From positions 1 to 32,371 of the forward strand of contig NZ_RPDI01000031.1 of NCBI RefSeq assembly GCF_003917135.1: DNA of 32,371 nt. Direction: 5' to 3'. Origin of the DNA: Leucobacter chromiireducens (lineage in GTDB: Bacteria > Actinomycetota > Actinomycetes > Actinomycetales > Microbacteriaceae). This document shows positions 15,299 to 22,949 of this stretch, piece after piece. The notes beneath the pieces are model-generated. The model saw nothing but the letters and a program-made list of their open reading frames with translations, did not search any database and had not been told where the DNA came from. Numbering within the stretch: the first letter of the stretch is position 1; the number at the start of each line of letters is the position of its first letter. The translations under genes were made by a program, and so were the position numbers.

Positions 15299-16027
15299 AT
15301 GACTTCGGTGCCTGAGGCACGCAGGCCAGCCGGGCGACCGCGCACCGCGGTGCTCTCGCACGAGCGCATTCTCACCGCCGCGTTCGAGCTCGCGGACGTG
15401 CGCGGTGCCGACTTCACGCTCGCCGCGCTCGCACGCAGGCTCGAGGTCCGCCCCTCCGCGCTCCACCACTACTTCGCGGGTAAAGACGAGCTCATCGCCG
15501 GTATGCGCGGGCAGCTGACCGCACGCATCGGCGATCACGGCTTCGACGCGCTGCCGTGGCACACCGCGATCGTGCCGTGGGCCCGCGCGTACCGCGACAC
15601 CTTCGGCGCGCACCCTGGCATCATCGCCGCGCTCGCCACCCTGCCGGTCGCCGACGAGCCCGAGTCGATCGTCGACTACGAGCGGATCGCCGCGGCGATG
15701 CGTCGCGACGGGTACCCGCAGCACCGCATCGTCCCGGCCCTCGTCGCCATCGAGTCGTTCATCATCGGCTCCGCGCTCGACTCCCTCGCGCCGGATGACA
15801 ACCTGCGGCCCACCAGCAACGCCGGGATCGCGCCGGCGCTCACCGCGGCCGAGCTCGCGGCGCGCGCGCACGCGAACGCGCAGGGGCGGAGCGCGGCCGA
15901 GGAGACCTTCGAGTTCGGTCTCGCCGCGCTGATCGCAGGGATCCGCGCGGCGGGCGGCAACGCCGCCGCGAGCGACGAACCAGCCGCGCCCACCGCACAC
16001 GATGCGGCGCGGAGCGTGTCGAACTGA
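15299..16027 (+). CDS. TetR-family transcriptional regulator
   Basis: One-component repressor-type regulator. ATG 15299 with AAAGGGG (15288-15294) four bases upstream; 242 residues. N-terminal HTH: LSHERILTAAFELADVRGAD, FTLAALARRLEVRPSALHHY, FAGKDELIAGMRGQL, a clear TetR DNA-binding domain (about residues 18-65) with an RPAGRPRT leader. The C-terminal ligand domain (to about 215) has the TetR_C-type pattern with YRDTFGAHPGIIAALATLP. The tail after 215 is Ala-rich and disordered. It is divergent from the amidohydrolase and overlaps the AEC transporter gene by one base (TGATG), so it probably controls both sides in response to a substrate of this cluster. Ligand unknown. Confidence 0.93.
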   Translation: MTSVPEARRPAGRPRTAVLSHERILTAAFELADVRGADFTLAALARRLEVRPSALHHYFAGKDELIAGMRGQLTARIGDHGFDALPWHTAIVPWARAYRDTFGAHPGIIAALATLPVADEPESIVDYERIAAAMRRDGYPQHRIVPALVAIESFIIGSALDSLAPDDNLRPTSNAGIAPALTAAELAARAHANAQGRSAAEETFEFGLAALIAGIRAAGGNAAASDEPAAPTAHDAARSVSN

Positions 16028-16950
16028 TGCTCGGCGTCTTGCAGGGCTTTGCGCTGATCCTCGGCGTGATCGGGGCGGGGTACCTCGCAGCGCGGTTCGG
16101 CGTCGTGCGCGGCGAGGAGCGGCGCGTGCTCAACAACGTCGCCTTCTTCGTCGCAACACCGGCGCTGCTGTTCGCGGTGCTGCACGACAGCGACCCCGAG
16201 ATCATCTTCTCGCCGGTGATCCTCGTGACGAGCCTGTCGGCGCTCGTCGTCGCTGGCCTCTTCGTCCTCGCCTCGCGCCTGTGGTTTCGCCGTGACCTCG
16301 CCGCAACCACCCTCGGCGCCACCTGCTCCGGATACGTCAACTCGAACAACCTTGGCCTCCCGGTCGCCGTGTACATCCTCGGCGACGCCGCGTACGTCGC
16401 CCCGCTCCTGCTCGTGCAGCTCGTCGTGTTCGCCCCGGCGGTGCTCGCGATTCTGGAGACGACGCGCGGCAACCAGCGCGGCGCGCTCGTCGCGCTCGGC
16501 CGAGCGGCATCGAACCCGATCATCCTCGCGTCCATCGCTGGCCTCATCGTCGCCCTAATCGGCGCGCCGGTGCCCGAGCTCGTGCTCGCGCCCGTCGAGA
16601 TGATCGGCGGCGCCGCGATCCCGATGGTGCTGCTGAGTTTCGGGATGTCGCTCCGCGGCCAGCGCGCACTGCAGCCGGGCACCGGCCGCGCCGCGGTGTT
16701 CACGGCGTCCGGACTGAAGGTGCTCGCGATGCCGGCGATCGCGTGGGTGCTGGCGACCGCGTTCGGGCTGTCCCCCCACGAGGTCTTCGTCGCCACCATC
16801 ATCGCGGCGCTGCCGACGGCGCAGAACGTCTACAACTACGCGGCGACCTATCGCCGTGCCGAGACCATGGTGCGCGACACGGTGTTCCTCACCACCTTCA
16901 CCGCGCTCCCGGTCATCGCGGGGATCGCCTGGCTGCTCGGCGGCAACTGA
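16027..16950 (+). CDS. AEC-family (auxin efflux carrier-like) transporter
   Basis: Membrane carrier of the AEC family, members of which move malate, malonate and other organic acids or export indole acetate. 307 residues, ten hydrophobic segments in two halves separated by a polar loop around residues 150-160. Family features: LNNVAFFVATPALLFAVLH, CSGYVNSNNLGLPVAVYILG (the conserved 'gN.G.lGlPi' half), IPMVLLSFGMSLRG, and ALPTAQNVYNYAATYRR at the second half ('p.a.n.y.la..y'). ATG overlaps the TetR stop by one base (TGATG), so expression is coupled to that regulator. Direction and substrate cannot be read; with the adjacent amidohydrolase it may handle an acid product. Confidence 0.92.
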   Translation: MLGVLQGFALILGVIGAGYLAARFGVVRGEERRVLNNVAFFVATPALLFAVLHDSDPEIIFSPVILVTSLSALVVAGLFVLASRLWFRRDLAATTLGATCSGYVNSNNLGLPVAVYILGDAAYVAPLLLVQLVVFAPAVLAILETTRGNQRGALVALGRAASNPIILASIAGLIVALIGAPVPELVLAPVEMIGGAAIPMVLLSFGMSLRGQRALQPGTGRAAVFTASGLKVLAMPAIAWVLATAFGLSPHEVFVATIIAALPTAQNVYNYAATYRRAETMVRDTVFLTTFTALPVIAGIAWLLGGN

Positions 16951-17008
16951 GCCGCACAGCGGGGAATACCGCCGGTGAGCGGGACGTTACAGATGTCCGG
17001 GATGCGGC
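16951..17008 (+). other. Possible folded leader between AEC and nitroreductase genes
   Basis: GCCGCA (16951-16956) pairs with TGCGGC (17003-17008), enclosing two small stems: GCGG/CCGC (16959-16962 with 16969-16972) and GGAC/GTCC (16982-16985 with 16995-16998). Together they would make a three-way junction beginning at the AEC stop. It may be an attenuator or terminator; short GC-rich stems arise by chance in such DNA, so confidence is low. Confidence 0.3.
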
Positions 17009-17055
17009 GTGGCCGCAGCCCACACCGCCCCCAAACTCGCAAGGAGATCCATCAC

Positions 17056-17631
17056 GTGAGCCCGCGCACCGCACAGACCAGCGCCCCAGTCCTCGACACC
17101 CTCGCCGAGCGCTGGAGCCCCCGCGCTTTCGACGCCGACCACTCGTTCCCCGAGGGGGCGCTGCGCGGCATCTTCGAGGCAGCCCGCTGGGCGCCGAGCG
17201 CCAACAACTCCCAGCCCTGGCGCTTCATCCTCGCCCGCCGCGGCACCGAGCACTTCGCCGCGATCGAGGAGACGCTCGCCGGCTTCAACCGCATGTGGGC
17301 CGGCAGCGCTGGCGCGCTCGTCGTCAACGTCGCCGAGGTGGCGAACGCTGAGGGCGCGCCCCAGCCGTGGGCCGAGTACGATCTGGGCCAGGCCGTCGCG
17401 CACCTCACCGTGCAGGCGCACGCCGAGGGCTTCCACGTGCACCAGATGGGCGGCTTCGACCGCGACGCGATTCGCGCGGCCTTCGGGCTCGAGGCCCGCT
17501 TCGAGCCGGTGTCGGTGATGGTGATCGGCGCGATCGGCGATGCCGAGCAGCTGCCCGAGCCGCTGCGCGAGCGCGAGCTGGCCCCCCGCACGCGCATCGA
17601 GCTCGAGGAGCTCTTCATCGCGCGCGACTAG
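17056..17631 (+). CDS. Small nitroreductase-family FMN oxidoreductase
   Basis: FMN-dependent NAD(P)H oxidoreductase of the nitroreductase fold; physiological substrate unknown. Start GTG 17056, nine bases after AAGGAG (17041-17046); 191 residues. Key blocks: RWSPRAFDADHSFPEGAL (the N-terminal 'RRSvR.F..d.v' FMN-phosphate contact region), AARWAPSANNSQPWRFILAR (the 'ApSa.N.QPw' signature), YDLGQAVAHLTVQAHAEGFH, and VMVIGAIGDAEQLPEPL. Cytosolic, dimer expected. It follows the AEC gene by 105 bases, with a possible folded leader between, and ends at a terminator at 17651-17685. Similar proteins often reduce quinones, nitro compounds or enals. Confidence 0.93.
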   Translation: MSPRTAQTSAPVLDTLAERWSPRAFDADHSFPEGALRGIFEAARWAPSANNSQPWRFILARRGTEHFAAIEETLAGFNRMWAGSAGALVVNVAEVANAEGAPQPWAEYDLGQAVAHLTVQAHAEGFHVHQMGGFDRDAIRAAFGLEARFEPVSVMVIGAIGDAEQLPEPLRERELAPRTRIELEELFIARD

Positions 17632-17650
17632 CCGACGCGCACGCACGAGC

Positions 17651-17685
17651 GCTCAGGTGGGGCGGGCTCCCCGGTCCACCTGAGC
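17651..17685. terminator. Bidirectional hairpin terminator
   Basis: GCTCAGGTGG (17651-17660) and CCACCTGAGC (17676-17685) are perfect 10-base arms around a 15-base loop. It lies 19 bases past the nitroreductase stop and 42 bases past the stop of the convergent gene at 17728, so it can serve both. No U-tract. Confidence 0.7.
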
Positions 17686-17727
17686 CGCCGCCGGCAGCGC
17701 CGACGGCAACTCCGGCGGCAACGCCGG

Positions 17728-18150
17728 CTACTCGGTGTCGAGCGTGACGGCGCCAGGCAGGTCTTCGAGGCGCAGCGCGCGCACCAGCTCGGCCGCGTGC
17801 ACGGTCGAGAGGATCACGCGGGAGAACGCGTCGAACTCGCCAACCCAGCCGCGATCCTCCGCGGTCTCCGGCGCTGGCTCGAGGTCGATGATCACCGCGT
17901 CGCGGCCCTTCCTCGCCAGCACGAAATCGCGGCCGGTGAAGCTGCGCCAGGTCCCGGACGCGAGCGTCCCTGGCACGTGGCTGCCCGAAGCACGCACGCC
18001 GCGGAGCCACACCCACGGATCCTCCGTGATCACCGCGGAGGTGATGGCGGAACGATCGAGCGTGATGTCCCTGCGCCGGAGCGCAGCCACTCGTTCCGCA
18101 CGGGTGAGCCGGATCACCACCCGGTCTTCGTGCACCTCAACGCGCGCCAT
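17728..18150 (-). CDS. Unknown 140-residue protein, bacterial PH-like family
   Basis: No enzyme signature. The sequence pattern (LTRAERVAALRRRDITLDRSAI, then TEDPWVWLRGVRASGSHVPGTLASGTWRSFTGRDFVLARKGRDAVIIDLE in consecutive blocks, then FDAFSRVILSTVHAAELVRAL) resembles the actinobacterial PH-like proteins with 'lRa.Gs..PG....GtfR....df..v....r.vvi.l' . No signal peptide or TM. ATG at 18150 lies three bases after the hemD stop, so it is cotranscribed and probably translationally coupled with uroporphyrinogen-III synthase; a link to heme synthesis is not otherwise supported. Family assignment is by pattern memory and remains tentative. Confidence 0.75.
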   Translation of the reverse strand: MARVEVHEDRVVIRLTRAERVAALRRRDITLDRSAITSAVITEDPWVWLRGVRASGSHVPGTLASGTWRSFTGRDFVLARKGRDAVIIDLEPAPETAEDRGWVGEFDAFSRVILSTVHAAELVRALRLEDLPGAVTLDTE

Positions 18151-18153
18151 GGC

Positions 18154-18945
18154 TCAGTCCAGCATGTCGCTCTGGTCGATGACCGACTCGACGGTCTCGA
18201 TCAGCGCGCGCTTCAACGCGTAGTCAGGGTGGGCGGGATCGTCGGCGTCCGCGGGGAGACCGAGCGCAGCGGCCTCCTCGAGCGTGTTGACGCCGACGCA
18301 CGCGACGATGGTGTTCTCAGGCAGGTTCGGGAACTGCTCGGCGACCTCCTGCGCGATCTTCGCCGAGGCGACGAGGAGCGCGTTGATGCGACCGGACTCG
18401 ATGTCCTCGCGAATATGCACGGACGCCGGCACCCCGACGGTGCGGAACGCGAGCACCTGGGTGACGTCGTGGCCCCGATCGATGAGGCCCTCGGTGAGCA
18501 CGGGGATCGCGACGTCGGAGCGCAGCGTCAGCACTTTGAGCACCTCGCCAGTGTCGACCTCCGACCACTCGTCGAGGAGCGCGTGCGTGCTGTTCTCCGC
18601 CTCCGGCGTGCGCGTGATGTGGTAGCCAGCGTCGCGGAACGCGACCGCGGTGGCTTCGCCGACGATGGCGACATTGGTCTCAGCGGGGATCACCGCGTTG
18701 TGGTGGGTCAGTACGTCAGCAACCGTCGAGCTCGTTGCCGTCATCCAGTCGAACTCACCGGCCTCGAGCCGCTTCAGCGCCTCGACGAGCTTCTCTTCCT
18801 CACTCGTGTGAGCAAAGTCCACGAGCGGTGAGGTGACGGTATGGGCGCCCTGCTCGCGCAGGGCCTTCGAAACTAAATCCCCCCAGGTGCCGCCGCGGGG
18901 AATAAGAACCCGCAGCCCACTGAGCGGTTTTGCCTCTGACGACAT
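18154..18945 (-). CDS. hemD: Uroporphyrinogen-III synthase HemD
   Basis: Cyclises hydroxymethylbilane to uroporphyrinogen III with inversion of ring D, in the heme pathway. 263 residues from ATG 18945; a GTG at 18954 is an in-frame alternative, and neither has a strong ribosome site (GTGGGG precedes the ATG). Features: VLIPRGGTWGDLVSKALREQGA at the N-terminus, DWMTATSSTVADVL (the 'd.liftS.ngv' loop), VAIVGEATAVAFRDAGY ('i.avG..Ta..l...G'), and second-domain IESGRINALLVASAKIAQEVAEQFPN with VACVGVNTLEEAAALGLPAD. The two-domain layout is complete. TATTGT (18970-18965) could be its -10. No other classical hem gene is adjacent, though a PPOX-like gene lies 1.4 kb away. Confidence 0.9.
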   Translation of the reverse strand: MSSEAKPLSGLRVLIPRGGTWGDLVSKALREQGAHTVTSPLVDFAHTSEEEKLVEALKRLEAGEFDWMTATSSTVADVLTHHNAVIPAETNVAIVGEATAVAFRDAGYHITRTPEAENSTHALLDEWSEVDTGEVLKVLTLRSDVAIPVLTEGLIDRGHDVTQVLAFRTVGVPASVHIREDIESGRINALLVASAKIAQEVAEQFPNLPENTIVACVGVNTLEEAAALGLPADADDPAHPDYALKRALIETVESVIDQSDMLD

Positions 18946-19145
18946 AGACCCCACTCACTTGACGACAATACGAATGACCAACTACTGAGTCGCTGACGGA
19001 CCTTCAAACTGGTCGCGCACGGAAAACCGATATCCCCTATTCTCACCCCGACTCGCCCCGGAAGCAAAATGAGGGCCGAGCTGATCGGGAACGGAATGGA
19101 ACTGTGACCTCGGATCCAGTCCGCGCGGGACCGAAGCCCGGGGGC

Positions 19146-19406
19146 TCAGCGCACCCGGCGCGAGACCGCTCGAGCGATGCCCCAGACCGCGAGCCCGGCC
19201 ACCACCGCAATACCCGCGATGCCGGCGGCGAAGCCGAGCGGGTTCCGCTCCTTCTCCGCGGCGATGCGCCGCTTGGCGTCGGCAACCGAATCGTCGATGC
19301 GCTGCGCGTAGTTCAGCCGGCCCTGCAGCTGCGAGAGGGTGTCGTAGAGTTCGGTACGCGCCTGCGCTGCCTCAGCAACGCCCTGCTCACGATTCCAACC
19401 GCTCAT
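19146..19406 (-). CDS. DUF3618-type small membrane protein
   Basis: 86 residues: an amphipathic N-terminal half with RTELYDTLSQLQGRLNYAQRIDD, the typical DUF3618 'aR.eLa.tv..L..rl' helix, then a polar stretch (KRRIAAEKERNP) and one C-terminal TM (GFAAGIAGIAVVAGLAVWGIA in pieces: GFAAGIAGIAVV, AGLAVWGIA) ending in basic VSRRVR. ATG overlaps the Holin-X gene's stop by four bases. The family is common next to Holin-X and YtxH-like genes in actinobacteria and its function is unknown; envelope-stress association is usually proposed. Confidence 0.85.
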   Translation of the reverse strand: MSGWNREQGVAEAAQARTELYDTLSQLQGRLNYAQRIDDSVADAKRRIAAEKERNPLGFAAGIAGIAVVAGLAVWGIARAVSRRVR

Positions 19407-19930
19407 CGCCAGTTTCCTTCCTCGCCGACGCGCGGCATCCGGTACTGCTCACCCTGACCGCTCGCGCCCGGCTTCCGCTCGCTCCCCGATCCGGATCCGG
19501 ACCGCGGCGCACCGGGCTCGGGGATCGGCGAGGTCGCATTGAACCGCACCTCGCCCAGTGCCGACGCGTCGTCTCCGAGCCGACCGAGCGTCTCCTCGGG
19601 GACCGGGTTGCCACGCTTGATGAGCGCGATCCCGGCGAACACCGCGCCAGCTGCGAGGAGGAGCAGGAAGCCGGCAACCGCGAGGGCCGCAAGCCACCAC
19701 GGCCAGACGAGAGCGAGCGCCGCGACCGCGGCCATCACGAGCGCCTGCAGCATGAAGAAGACGAAGAACAGCGCGACCGTGATCGCGCCGGCGCCGATGC
19801 CGGCCTTCTTCGCCTTGGACGCGACCTCGTGCTTCGCGTTCTCGTACTCGATCTTTGCGAGTGCCACGACCTGCTGCGGCAGGCGCGAGAGTAGCTCGAA
19901 CGTGCCGGCCTGGTCCTTCTTGCGGCTCAC
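19403..19930 (-). CDS. Holin-X (phage_holin_3_6) family membrane protein
   Basis: 175 residues. The N-terminal LPQQVVALAKIEYENAKHEVASKAKKAG helix (in pieces: PQQVVALAKIEYENAK, HEVASKAKKAG) precedes two strong TM segments (about 48-76 and 82-105) separated by WPWW, the hallmark of the Holin-X group. The last ~65 residues are Ser/Gly/Pro-rich and disordered. Despite the name these proteins are chromosomal and not lytic phage holins. GTG 19930 overlaps the YtxH-like stop by four bases (GTGA), and its own stop overlaps the DUF3618 start, so the three are one translationally coupled unit. Cellular role unknown. Confidence 0.88.
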   Translation of the reverse strand: MSRKKDQAGTFELLSRLPQQVVALAKIEYENAKHEVASKAKKAGIGAGAITVALFFVFFMLQALVMAAVAALALVWPWWLAALAVAGFLLLLAAGAVFAGIALIKRGNPVPEETLGRLGDDASALGEVRFNATSPIPEPGAPRSGSGSGSERKPGASGQGEQYRMPRVGEEGNWR

Positions 19931-20247
19931 TCCGCACCACCCGGTTTCACCGCGTGATCCGGTGCGGGTTGCTCCGCAAAGGGGGTCGAAGCTGGGCTGC
20001 TTGGTGCGCTCGTGTCGCGGGTCATCGCGGCGAACGCGCCCTTCCCGGCGCGCACCACGGTGGCGGTGAGCTGGTCAACGCGGCCCTGCGCGGCCTCGCG
20101 CACGACGCCGACGCCGCGCTGCACCGGCTCGGTGTTCCACACCGACTGCGCGCCGCGCTTGATCTGCTCGTAGCGTTCGCGGCCCGCGCGCGTGCCCAGC
20201 ACGTATCCGACGGTCGCTCCAAGAACGAATGCGATCTTGCCCTTCAT
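19927..20247 (-). CDS. YtxH-like small membrane-associated protein
   Basis: 106 residues. MKGKIAFVLGATVGYVLGTRAGRERYEQIK is the YtxH-like start (in pieces: KIAFVLGATVGYVLGTRAGR): a short Gly-rich hydrophobic segment ending in a basic 'GtraGRerYe.i' block. The rest is soluble, helical, then a Pro/Ser-rich tail. ATG 20247 has TGGAGGC four bases upstream. First gene of the three-gene overlapping membrane-protein unit. CATATATG a little upstream (around 20322) offers a possible -10 within the 95-base gap before the PPOX-like gene. Function unknown. Confidence 0.85.
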   Translation of the reverse strand: MKGKIAFVLGATVGYVLGTRAGRERYEQIKRGAQSVWNTEPVQRGVGVVREAAQGRVDQLTATVVRAGKGAFAAMTRDTSAPSSPASTPFAEQPAPDHAVKPGGAE

Positions 20248-20342
20248 ACTGCCTCCAGCCGAAGTCGTCCGGTGTTCCTGGCAAGCCTACTCCGGCTTCC
20301 CTGGCTCGTGCATACCGTTTGCGTCATATATGCAGAATTGGG

Positions 20343-21707
20343 TCAGTCTGCGATGCCGGCAAGGTGCCGCCGCAGCCGCACTGAGCGTGCCCTGGCGTCC
20401 GCGAGTGCCGCCGCGATGGCGCCGCCGTGGAGCCCGGCGCCCACCGGCAGGAGTTCGGAGCGCGCGGCGCACCACACGTCCAGGCGGTCCGCTGCGGCAT
20501 CGCGACTCACGACCGTTGCATATGGCGCAAACGGCATCAATGTGTGCGCGGCGCCACGCGGCACGAAGCCGGCGGCCTCGACCGCCTCGCGAGCGCGCGC
20601 GGCGACGCTGGGCATCGCGGCGCGCTCGGGCTCACCTGCTGGGCCGGTCGCCCGCGCCAGCCACCCTGCGGCACCGCGGACGGCCCGCACGCTCCACTCG
20701 GCTCCGTCCTGCAGCGTGACCGTCCGCACCGCGGCGCTCCCCTGCAGCTCAGCGGGGAAGCCCGGGTCGTCGATGGTCAGTTCGCCAGCCGCGCGAACGT
20801 GCCCGACCCGCAACTCGGCGAGCTCGGGGATCGCGTCGACGGCGGTGCGCGCGTCGATCCCCACCACGATCGAGCGTGCGGTGAACTCGCCCGCGGCCGT
20901 CGCCTCCCCGCCCGGCTCAGCGTCGGCCGGGGTCTCCACCAGCCACCCGTCTTCTGCCTCGCGGATGCGCGTGGGAGCCGCGTCAGCGAACTCGACCCGG
21001 TAGAGCGCCAGGCGCGCGCGCAGCGCATCACGAAGCCCGGCCCAGCCGGCGTCCGGCAGCACGCGAGTTTCACGTGCAACACTGCGCTCCACCGTGTCGA
21101 GCGCCGCGCCGGAGAGCGTGCCGACCCGCGTCATCGCCTCGTTCAGGCCAGGCGCAATGATCGCGGCGTCGATCTGGTTCGGGTGCACGCCGTACGTCTC
21201 GCGCGCGAGCGGCTCGACGAGTCGCTCAAGCGCGGCCTCGCCCATGCGCGCGCGCACGAGCTCGCCAAACGAGTGCGTCTTCCCGATGGTGAGCACGGGC
21301 CGCACCCGGTCCAGCACCGCGCGCATGGCCCCGGCGGAGCCGAGCACCGCCATCGTGTCGGCGGCCATGGGCACCGCGGGAACGCCGCACACCGCCGGTT
21401 GGGGTGCGGGAACCCAGCGCTGCTTCGCGCCGCGCAGGAGCACCGGCGTCGGCTCGACCGTGCGGGGGGTCGCGCGCTGCTCGGCCGGATCGCCCGGCGT
21501 GATCGGCGCCGCGAGGTGCGTGAGAAACTCGTGCAGGTGCCCCTCGGGATCGAGCGCGCCGCCCTCGTCGCCGAGCAACTCCTGCCAGCCGGCACCGGCC
21601 TCGGCGCCCGGCGCCGGCACGACGCGCACGCTGAGCCCCACCTCGGCGAACTCGAGCGCCGCCGCGAGCTCGACGAGGCCATCGCCCACCACGCAGACGT
21701 CGATCAC
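20343..21707 (-). CDS. Protoporphyrinogen-oxidase-like (HemY family) protein with degraded FAD motif
   Basis: 454 residues, similar in layout to HemY/HemG-type protoporphyrinogen or coproporphyrinogen oxidase: N-terminal Rossmann start MIDVCVVGDGLVELAAALEF, a central LVRARMGEAALERLVEPLARETYGV block (in pieces: ERLVEPLARETYGVHPNQID), and a C-terminal VGAGLHGGAIAAALADARA helix. The nucleotide motif is GDGLVE instead of GxGxxG, and the acidic residue that normally ends the second strand (as in 'vtvlEa') is a proline (VRVVPAP). FAD binding in the standard way is therefore doubtful. GTG 21707 overlaps the CPBP protease stop by four bases (GTGA). Location 1.4 kb from hemD is suggestive. It could be an inactive paralogue with a regulatory or scaffold role. 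Confidence 0.75.
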   Translation of the reverse strand: MIDVCVVGDGLVELAAALEFAEVGLSVRVVPAPGAEAGAGWQELLGDEGGALDPEGHLHEFLTHLAAPITPGDPAEQRATPRTVEPTPVLLRGAKQRWVPAPQPAVCGVPAVPMAADTMAVLGSAGAMRAVLDRVRPVLTIGKTHSFGELVRARMGEAALERLVEPLARETYGVHPNQIDAAIIAPGLNEAMTRVGTLSGAALDTVERSVARETRVLPDAGWAGLRDALRARLALYRVEFADAAPTRIREAEDGWLVETPADAEPGGEATAAGEFTARSIVVGIDARTAVDAIPELAELRVGHVRAAGELTIDDPGFPAELQGSAAVRTVTLQDGAEWSVRAVRGAAGWLARATGPAGEPERAAMPSVAARAREAVEAAGFVPRGAAHTLMPFAPYATVVSRDAAADRLDVWCAARSELLPVGAGLHGGAIAAALADARARSVRLRRHLAGIAD

Positions 21708-22873
21708 GCTGCGCCTCCCGTCCAGCCCTGCGGGGTGCCGGGCTGCGGGGCGGGCATCGGCGCAATCGGCACGGCGCGCTGCACGAGGTCGATGCGGGTG
21801 CGGCCGTGGCGATCACGCGAAACGACCCGGAGGGTGAGCCAGATGAACAGGCCCAGCCCGGCGATCTCGCCGATCAGGCTCCCCAGCCCGCCGCTCTCCG
21901 CCGTCTGCGCGGTGGACCCGCCGACGCCGGCCGTCATGAGCCCGAACGCGATCAGGTTGTTCACGACGTGGATCGCGATTGCGGCCTCGAGGCCGCCGGT
22001 GCGCCAGGTCAGCCACGCGGCGACGCCGCCCATGAGCCCCACCGCCGCCAGGCCCCAGAAATCATAGATGTGCGCGAGCGCGAAGCCGACGGTGGGGATC
22101 AGGATCGCGAACCACGGATTCTTCAGCCATGCGCCAAGCACCTGCATGAACAGCCCACGGAACACCACTTCCTCAGCCGTCGCCTGGAACGGCACGAGCA
22201 CGATGATCAGCGCGAGCGACCACAGCGCTGCAGTGGCGTTGAACTCCGGCGTCTCCCCCGCCGCCGGCGTTGAGACGATCGTGGGGTCCAGGAGGATCTC
22301 CACGCCCATGCCCACCAGGTTCATTGCGATAACGGCGAGCACCGCCGCGCCGAACAGCTTGCCGAGCAACCCCCAGCGCATGCGCGCAGCAACCGACCAG
22401 ACCCGGCCGACCGGGCGGGTCCCGAGCGAGAGCATCGCGAGGAGCACCGCAGGGATCATGATGATGATCGACACCATGCTGAGCGCGACGGACACCGGGC
22501 GCTGCGTGTCGATGATCTCAGCGGCGCCGGTGGCGACATCGGTGAAGTAGCTCGGGTCGAACACCATCCCGATCGGGATGAAGATGAAGGTGATGAGCAC
22601 GGTGAGCACGCCGAAGTAGACCCCGGAGAGCAGCAGGAGGAGGAGCGGCTTCCACCAGGTGTAGCCCTGCACCCCGCGCAGCAGGCGGTGGTACTCGAGC
22701 GGCTCAGTCTCCACGGTCTGCAGCTGCACCGCCGGCTGCGCCCACGCGTACTGCGGCTGGGCCGGCTGCCCGGGAACCTCCGCCGCCTGCTGCCACTCGG
22801 GCGCTGGCTGCGCGCCGGGCGCGGGCTCGGCGGGGTGCGGCTGGGAGGGATGCTCCGGTCCGGTGCTCGTCAT
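21704..22873 (-). CDS. CPBP-family intramembrane metalloprotease
   Basis: CAAX-protease/bacteriocin-processing (Abi) family membrane protease. I start it at ATG 22873 (389 residues; GGGAGG immediately before); an in-frame ATG at 22882 is also possible. The first ~70 residues are Pro/Gln/Ala-rich and disordered, followed by about eight TMs. Catalytic motifs: EEVVFRG (E234, E235, R239), FALAHIYDF (H268), and HVVNNLIAFG (H302, N305/N306). The C-terminal tail is Pro-rich. It overlaps the PPOX-like gene by four bases, so the two are coupled. Substrates of actinobacterial CPBP proteases are mostly unknown; bacteriocin self-immunity and prenyl-protein processing are known roles of the family elsewhere. 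Confidence 0.92.
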   Translation of the reverse strand: MTSTGPEHPSQPHPAEPAPGAQPAPEWQQAAEVPGQPAQPQYAWAQPAVQLQTVETEPLEYHRLLRGVQGYTWWKPLLLLLLSGVYFGVLTVLITFIFIPIGMVFDPSYFTDVATGAAEIIDTQRPVSVALSMVSIIIMIPAVLLAMLSLGTRPVGRVWSVAARMRWGLLGKLFGAAVLAVIAMNLVGMGVEILLDPTIVSTPAAGETPEFNATAALWSLALIIVLVPFQATAEEVVFRGLFMQVLGAWLKNPWFAILIPTVGFALAHIYDFWGLAAVGLMGGVAAWLTWRTGGLEAAIAIHVVNNLIAFGLMTAGVGGSTAQTAESGGLGSLIGEIAGLGLFIWLTLRVVSRDRHGRTRIDLVQRAVPIAPMPAPQPGTPQGWTGGAA

Positions 22874-22949
22874 GCCTCCCATTCTCCCACTTCTCCCCTG
22901 GGCGCTCGGGGAAATCCCGGAACGCAGGCGTGGGCCACGCACCCGCCGA

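Noticed and set aside
19403-19930. Prophage remnant suggested by a holin-like gene
   Set aside because: The Holin-X family is a chromosomal actinobacterial family; no integrase, lysin or structural phage gene is adjacent.
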